From contig WBMZ01000356.1 in NCBI GenBank assembly GCA_013400975.1, positions 496,001 through 560,000 on the forward strand: a stretch of 64,000 bases of DNA, in the 5' to 3' direction. Made by a program: the position numbers and the translations under genes. This document shows, one piece after another, positions 51,601-60,600 of this stretch. The notes under the pieces are model-generated. The model saw nothing but the letters and a program-made list of their open reading frames with translations, did not search any database and had not been told where the DNA came from. The DNA is from Atrichornis clamosus. Lineage: Eukaryota > Chordata > Aves > Passeriformes > Menuridae. Position 1 is the first letter of the stretch. Each line of letters starts with the position of its first letter.

Positions 51601-54600
51601 TACATAGATGCAGCCACATAATGAAATGATACATTAAAACCAGTGGTTATTCTATTGTGAATGCTGTAATGTATGACTGTGATAATGTGTGGTATTATCT
51701 CACGGAGAACGCTAGTAACTCTTAGCTTAATAGAAATCAATATGGTTTTATTTCTTGGTTAAAAAAAGATTGGAGGGTATGTAGCCATCCACATAAACTT
51801 AAAACTATCAACAAGAGGAAAACCAGTGAAATTCAGTAACATTAAATCCCATTCACTTTAATCAAATGTTTATTGCAGTGTTGTGAATATATGATCAACA
51901 TAGGATCGACATATAACCAAGACATCAGATGGAACGAAGAGATTAACCTGTCTCTCCACTCAACCCAAAAACCCTTAGGCTGACTATATACGAACAGTGC
52001 TACTTTTAATGTACATTTCATAGGCCATACAGCTCCAGCTCCAGGGATGCCAGAAATTCAATTTAGTGACGTTCTTTTCTCATTCATTTTTCCTGATGGT
52101 ACACATAATTAATTGGGCTACACTATCCAAAACATTGCTTCTTTTTTCTGAGCGCAGTAATGGAAAAACATAAGAACACAAAAAATGGCAGAATTAAGTT
52201 TCTGTGTTCTATATGGAATTATAGAATCTTTTAGGTTGGAAAAGACTTTCAAGGTCATAGAGTCCAACCATTAACTCAGCACTGCCAAGGTCACCACAAA
52301 CCATGTCCTTAAGTGACATGTCTACATGTCTTTTAAATACCTCCAGGGATGGTTACTCCACAGCTTCCCTGGACAGCCTGTTCCAGTGCTTGACAACCCT
52401 TTCCATGAAAATAAATTTCTTATTTCCAGTCTAAAGCTCCACGGCACAGCTTAAAGCTATTTCCTCTTGTTGTATCACTTGTTGCCTGGGAGAAGAGGCT
52501 GACCCCCACCTGGCTACAGCTTTGTTTGGGGGAGTTATAGAGAGTGATAAGGTCCCCCTGAGCCTCCTTTTCTCCAGGAAAAGCAACCTCTGATCCCTCA
52601 GCTGCTCCTCACAGGACTTGTGCTCCAGACCCTTCCTCAGCTCTGTTGCTCTTTTCTGGACACACTCCAGCACCTCAATGTCTTTCTTGCAGTGAGGGGC
52701 CCAGAACTGAACACAGCACTCGAGGTGTGGCCCCACCAGTGCTGAGTACCGGGGGATGATCCCTGCCCTGGCCCTGCTGGCCACACTATTGCCGATACAG
52801 GCCAGGATGCCATTGGCCTTCTTGGCCACCAGGGCACACGCTGGCTCATGTTCAGCTGCTGTCGACCAGCACCCCCAGGGCCTTTTTCACCAGGCAGCTT
52901 TCCAGTGATTCTTCCCTCAACCTGTAGTGCTGCCTTGGGGTTATCGTGACTGAAATGCAGGACCCGGCACTTGACCTTGCCCTACCCCATCCAGTTGGTT
53001 TCAGCCCATTGATCCAGCCAGTCCAGATCCCTCTGGAGAGCCTTCCTGCCCTCCAGCAGATAAGCACACATGTTTAAAAGCTGTCATTCACAAAGGACAG
53101 ACTGCTCCTTCATAACTGGATTGTCTGTCAGACAGAAATACTCCTTGAACAGAATATCTCACAACCTGCACTAGTGAATCTTGGGACTCTTTCGAAAATA
53201 TGTATGTTTAAGGCTCTGTAATTTACTCTGGCCAATCTGTTGAACTCAGGAGTGGCCCTGTATGAATCCTGCAGACCTGCTGACCTCTAAGTGCCTGCCT
53301 TGTATCCAGCATTTGTTAGCATTCCAATTTTCTGCCGTCAGCTTAGAGTGTCTTGATGTGAAATAACTGTTAGGGTAAAAAGACCGCATATCTAAATGTG
53401 GATGTCAGTAATAACATTTTTTGCCAAATCAGACATATTGCCAGTTTGGCTGCTAGATTTTTCACACATTTGAAGAGGTATAGCTGCTCGACTGTGGGTT
53501 CTGTTGTTTTTCTGATTGCTTGAAGATCTGCTTCCAGAAATTTACATAATGAAGTTAGGACATGTGATGAATTCCAAGACTTAAGCTGCAGTTGTTTGAA
53601 AATGGTCTTGAATTATGAAGGACAAGCCAAAAATATGCAATCCAAAAATATCTGTGTATAATCTTATATAAGCAATATATTAGTCAAATTTAGCAGTCTG
53701 CAAGGAGAGTCATTATATTTCTTCTTTAGTGTCTTAGTCAATATCCCTACTGTTTCTCCCTTTTCCTGCTTGGGAAGATTGCTCTACTGTCTCTATAAAA
53801 ATTAAAGTGTATTATTACAGAATTTCTACTGTTTGAGCCAGTAGATAACTTTAGAGTTTAGAAAATGGGTAATGTTTTACATTTCATCACTAGAAGGCAC
53901 TACTCATGAGTAGTGAGAGTATATGTTAGGCAGGAAAGACTGTGTAAAATGAAGTGGCATGTGACACACGTGAGGTAAGGCCAGTTGGTTGTAACGGGCT
54001 TTTCTGGATCTTTAAATCTCTGGTGTCTAAGTGATAAAAAGCAAAGACAGTGTGCTAGAACTTTCAGTGCCATGGTTGGGTTCTCCTCTCTTTTTTTGTG
54101 GAAATCCAAGTATTGCCGTGAGCCTAGCAAATTCTAAATCTGTAACGAAAGGTAAATGAGAGTAAGATGTATTGCCCCACACTAAAGTTGTGTTCGTGTA
54201 ATTGAGTATATATGTGTTAAATTTTTTTAGTAGAAGGAGGGCAGTGATATTTGAATATTTGTCCAACAATTCTGCCTTGTACATCGCAGCAGAAAACATG
54301 ACTTCTGAATGAATATGTCACAACCAGTTAGCCTAAAGAGAACAGACTGAGATACGGTGGGCTTGTTCGGTCTTCTGTTGCATAAAGCATGGGGTCAAGG
54401 AGGAAAAATCTGTTCTGCATGTCTGTGACAGGATCCAAGAAGAGTTCTGAAATTCCAACAAGCTGAAAACATGATTTAGAGATTAGGAGCACTTCTAAGA
54501 TAAAGCCAGAAAGGCCTGAAATACATTGCCTTGGAGGATTGTAAAGTCAGCACCAACAGTGGTCTTCAAGAACAGATTGGTCAAACATCTAACAAAACTC

Positions 54601-57600
54601 TAGTAAATCCTTCTTTGGCATAGGAAACGGACTAGAAGAATTCTCTGTGTTTCTGTGAGAGCTGAACTTTATATAAGGTGGTGTTAATTTACAGGATCAG
54701 ACCTGGTAAAAGTTTTGGTTTTCATAACTGTTATTCTCTGGTTGGAAAATTGATGGGCTATCAGAAAAGTGGAATTCTTTGAACACAGTATGTTAGAATA
54801 TTAAGAAGGTATGGTACTAACCTATAAATGTCAAAATTACAATTTTGGGACTGTGACCTGCATTACAATTCCCTGTTTTAAATAACACAGTTACTCTCTA
54901 GGGAACTCCTAGCTCCACTACAGAATTAAGATATTTTTAAAATAAGAATTAAAAAATCTTTAACATGTAGAAATATTTTCAGGGTAACAATTTGGCAGTA
55001 CTGGACAAAGTTGAAATGATACATTCAAGAGTAGTATATGAGACAAAATTGCTCTTCGTAAATGAGGATATGTCATGCACTCTAAAATGCAGCTGATAAG
55101 CCCAAAACATAACCCTTTGTTATGGACACCAGGTGAACTGTTGAACATTTGTTTATGGCCTGTAGGGCCTTGTTTTTCAGTTTTTTTTCCATAAAACAGA
55201 GCACAAACTGTATGGTCACATGAGACTATATCCTTGTGTGTTCCTTTTGGAAAGAAGGAAGGGTCTGTTTCCAGGATAAGATGTGCAGCTTGATACCAAA
55301 AGTCATTTTAGGGGACCCAATTGGAATTATGCAAGAAAGATGTAGGCCAGATGAGTGGGTTTGGTATGGCAGCCCCCTGCTTGCAGTTGTCATCTGTGTT
55401 GTGGCTTCCCCCTGCATTCTCTTCTCAGTGAGTAGTCCTTGCTGACTGGGCAGCCCTGTCACAGCTAGGTGCAGGATTAATGACCCCAGATTGAGAATGT
55501 GTACCAGATTAGCCTTTACAATAAGAAGACTGCAGGAACTGGGGACTCACCTTGGTACTGTTTTCTCCTTACTCTACCTCCACAAAAGCCCAGGAGACTT
55601 GTCACTAGAATGAGCTGATAATGGTGGTTTCAGAACAATGTGAGTCAGGAAGCAGGAATTTTGCCTGCAGATAGACAATGGGGAAGAAAAAAGAACTCTG
55701 GGTAGTTTATCCTGTCACCATCCTGAGTTGTTGGGAACAAACTTAAGTTCTATAGTTTTGATTCTCAGACTGATGTTTGTTGTTGCAGATTATGTTTGTG
55801 ATTAATCCTGTCTTTCTTTCCAGATTCACACGTCACAGATCAATGGCAGGCCTAGCGCTGATGATCCTTCACAGAAGCTTTTGGAATTTACTTCTGCACG
55901 ATACATTCGCCTACGACTGCAGCGTATTAGAACTCTGAATGCCGACCTCATGACTCTCAGCCATAATGATCCCAAAGAACTAGATCCCATTGTTACCAGA
56001 CGGGTGAGCTGATTGTTCATAAATAGTGTTCAGTACAGCTTGATGGGAGATTCTGTTCTGACGTATTTGAGGAGGAGGCAGTACTTAATCCCTGCCATTC
56101 GCAAAGTGGTTTTGATAGGTTGTTAAATAATTCTCTCCTTCCCTTTGACAACAATATCTTGTCATAAACAACTTCTAGAAAAAGCTTTTTGAAATTGTTT
56201 TTATTTGTTTTCTTCTTCTTTTATTTGTTGATGTAAATGATTTATGCTAGAAACGGTTTTTATAATGCTTTATCATCAAAATAGAGAATATGGTTTGGCT
56301 GATGGAAATGCCTCTTGAGGTTGCTCTTGATGCCGCTGCAGTACCTTTTCTGATGTATCATAGATTTCAGGATCCAGTGCTGTGGTTCACAAAAATAATT
56401 ATTTGAAAATATTGCTATTGTGAATTTTCATGTCTTGTGAGAACTGTCTTAATTTTTTTAAGACTGTTGTAACAATTGTTTTAGAGCCCCTGAATTAATA
56501 TTAATGTAAAGCACTTGGATAGAATTCTGAGAGTATTAACTAATTTCCACATTTGATATTGCAACTGGGGAAATTGAGGCCCCAAGCACTTAGGCTGATT
56601 TTTTCAGGCTCTCACGTAAATTCAGCATTGGAACTCTACTGAGAGCACCTACCCTGACTAACAGTTCTGCAGGATTTCTTTTTTGTATCTTGCCATTTTA
56701 ACTATCTTAATTTGCCTGAGATTCATAAGTTAGGACTTCAGAAGCTTCAAGTTTTTCTATGAGGATAGGCTTTCTGATGAGGACAGAGGAACATGAGAAG
56801 TGTTTCCTCTATCCCTACCATTGTAGCTCTTTTACTTGAATAACATCTGCAGGCAACTCTTTTTGTGCACCAACAGGACTTGCGCAGTTTGTGCCTTCTC
56901 TGAGACAGGCAATCCTTGTGCTGTCTGGATAGTTGAGTACAGAAGGCAGAAAGGAACTTGGATTTGGTCAGTGTTTGGTGGGTACATTCAAGGCAGCTCC
57001 ACTCTTACCTTGGTCATGGAGGTGCCCATTCAGTTGCAGCATTTAAAAGTGTAAAATCTGTCTGTCCTGCATGCTCTGTCTGATTCACACATGCTAGCAT
57101 GGAGACTGCAAGAGCAGAGTATTGAACAGCTGCTCCAGCTGTGGTGGTAGGGAAATGCTTGGTGGCAGGGAAATGCGCAGCCTGAGCAGGTATGATGTTC
57201 CCATAGAGCAGGCTGGTTGGTATTTCAATCTATTGATAGTATTGGAATATCAAGACATACACCCCAAAAAGACAGGCTTGACATGGAAGCATACAAACAT
57301 CCAGCTGGGAAATAAGAATGTTGAGGACACGCATTCCCACTGCTTTTGTAACATACACAGTTGTGCAATCCATGGCTTAGTATGACTCTACCTCACACTG
57401 CTTAGTGCAGTTTTGCATGAAAATCTGCACATATTGGCCAGGGTTCCAAATCCTGATGTCTCACCTTGCGTCTCACTGTGCAACCAACTACAACAAAGAT
57501 AATAACTTCCAGCTTTCTGGATGCTCTTTTTATTGGCTTTAAAGACTTTGCATACAGTTGTTGATACCAGTTATGTCTGGTTTCTTGCACATAATCTTGA

Positions 57601-60600
57601 AAAATGGCCAATCCAGATTCTTGTTGAGTGTTCAACAGCACCTTTATTTCTGTGTTCTATTTATTTATTTCTGTCTGTAGCATTTGATTAACACTGGTCT
57701 CTTGTTCAACTTCAAGCTGCACACAGCTGCTGTGAACCATATGCTGTGAGAAAATAGGACAAAGGAGATGAAGCAGGGAATACAGTGAGAAATACAATTC
57801 TGCTTTTGTCCTCCTCCTTTCTCAGTCTGAACTACCTCCTTTGTAGTTATGGACTTATTCTTCATGATAAGTCCCTGAATGATTTTTGTAGTTCAAGCCC
57901 ATAACGTCAAAAACCCTCCTAAAATACTGAACATAGGAAATTTAAAACCATAAAAAAATAAGTATGAATTGAAAGAGGCGAGTTTGCTCCAACTCCAAGA
58001 TCCTTCAAAGAAATAGCAGTCCAGGAGTCAGTATGTCTGACCACCCAGGCTACCTCCTCTTCCTGAACCAGATGACATTAGGGTTGTTAGGTCTGAGGGC
58101 CTTGAACTCTTCCCTTAGAAGTATCCTCAAAAAGAGTTTCTTTTTCATTTCTCTGTAATACAAACTTCCCAGGATACAAACAGGCCAACCACGTGGATAG
58201 TGCAGCAGTAACTGAACCCAGTTGGTCATTTCCTGCCTCCTCTTTGCCTTGAAAATTAAATCCTTTCCTTATGTATGTTGCTTTCGCTCGCCACCTGGCA
58301 ATATGAATGGATAGTATTCTGCTGTATCAGCAATTTGAAAGCTAAGAGTTTGGATAGAATATTTCACTGGCTACACAGTAGTAGCAAAGAGCTGGTCTGG
58401 AACTGAGTGTGCAAAGTGGTTTTAAGGGAGGGAGAGTTCCCACTTTAAAGAAGTGTACCCTTAGGCTCCAGACTGACACTAAAATTAGGCATTTTTTAAA
58501 GCTTTATGGCTCCTTACAAAGTGAAATAAGGATTTTTTTTTTTGCAAGTACATTTTGGTTGAGGTCACATCCGGTGATCTTTCCTGAAGCTGAGGAATTT
58601 TACATACTTACTTAAAAGTTAGAAGTCAGTTATTGTTTCACACCAATGAGGAAAAACATGGGAAAATAAATAATGCAAAAATGGAAGGTTTTCCCAGTTG
58701 GCAAATATTTTCAGGTATTTCTTTTATTTTCCAAGTCACAGAGTAGTCAAATGCTGGCATTCTATTTTGCAGAGCAGAGCAGGGAAATGTAAATACATGT
58801 AAATGTCTTTTATTCACACCTTGTTCAACTTTTTTGTAGTACTACTATTCAATTAAGGACATCTCTGTTGGTGGCATGTGTATTTGTTATGGCCATGCTC
58901 GAAGCTGCCCTCTGGATGAAATCACAAAGGTATTCTTTAATCTCATTATTTTTGCAAAACAACTTTTCCAATTAAAGTCAAAAATTGCCTAAGGAGAATG
59001 AGAAAGAGGAATCTAAGGTATTTGTGGGTCTTGCTGTTTTTGGGAGTAAGGCTGATACTGGGCAGACTTTTGGCAATATTGATTAAATTATCCATTAAAA
59101 AAAATCTCAAGAAAGTGAATTTTTTATTCTTAGAAATTGCAGTGCCAATGTGAACACAACACATGTGGAGAGAGCTGTAACAAGTGCTGTCCAGGCTACC
59201 ACCAGAAACCATGGAGACCAGGAACCCTTTCTGCTGGGAACAAATGTGAGAGTAAGTATGCACAGACATTTAGTGTCGTGAAGTCTTTATTACTTCCTTG
59301 TTTGAGGTTGCTTTCATACACATCTATACTAATTCCCCAGAAAAATCCAGAAAGTATTAACTGTCTTCACGGGATTTTTCAAAGGTAGAGAACCTACTGC
59401 TGATCATAACTGTTAAGATGGCTTTAAATAATCTGTCCAATGTGACTCTGTGGCTAGTGGAGTTGTTATGTAATATAACTTTCAGAGTCTTTTTCCCAAA
59501 GGAACTTGGGGATTTGCTTTACTCCTGTAGAAACTAGCGGATTTGCATCAATCATTTTGTTAGCTACTTGAAATGCAAATTTCTTACATTGATCGTAAAT
59601 TTTGTCACAGCTTTGTTCTGGTAACAAATGTTTTGAAAGAAACTCCTTATTGGCCAATGACACTTCAGATTATCTGATAGACTGACTTAAGTTTTGCCAG
59701 AATGGCTGAATGTGTTGCTGGGGCTAGTTGGTGCATTTTCTCTCTTCACATTACTAATGCATAGCACAAGCTGCTGACAATTAAGAACCTATTTGACAAA
59801 ATTTAAAGTTCTGGATAGAAAAGTAGCCTTTTTAGTTGAAGTCTTTGCACAAGCCTTGATGTCACTCTTCGGAAAGTGGTCGTTTATGGCAGTTCGGACT
59901 GAAGTATTCTCTAAACTAAATCAAATTTATAGTTATGTACTGGCATTGTTGACCCCTCAGACTTGTCTATAATACAAAGAAGAGAAGAATTAGGCAGATT
60001 TTCTTCTGTAATGCAGAGGACAGAAAATGAAGGAGCAGTTATTGCAAATTGCACACATCACTACTGACATCTGTCCTGACAAGATTGTCTTAGTGGGATC
60101 TACAGAATACTGTTAAAAACAGTGCTATTAAAGTGATAACAGTGGTTTTGAAACGTGCTTACTTGCTAAGAAATATAGTGTATTAAGACTGATGAAGCAC
60201 ATGGCACGATTGGGGAAAAAGCACACTTTTGAAGTCAATTCATAGGCTCTTCTACTTACATTTTCCACTTTGAAAAATGTCAGAGTTATAGGAACTGTTA
60301 CACAATGTAAATGAAAAAAAAAATTGATTTCTTTTCCATTCCTTCTCAGAATGCAACTGTCATAACAAAGCAGAAGATTGTTATTACAATCAGAGTATTG
60401 CAGATCAGAAAAGGAGCATGGATATTCATGGCCAGTATATAGGAGGTGGTGTGTGTTTAAACTGTACTCAACATACTGCTGGGATCAACTGTGAAATATG
60501 TGCTGATGGATATTTTAGACCACATAAAGTAAGATTTAGAAAATACCATTCTAGTGTTTTAGTAAATTACAACGTGGTATAATGTGTATTTCAGCTGATT

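Larger units (their letters stand above)
51054..55823 (+). other. LAMA1: LAMA1 intron 4 (4.8 kb)
   Basis: From gtatgt to a strong acceptor (tctttctttccag). Hosts the 0.85-kb antisense CR1 and an old CR1/L3-like tail. No additional exon is recognised. Confidence 0.93.
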
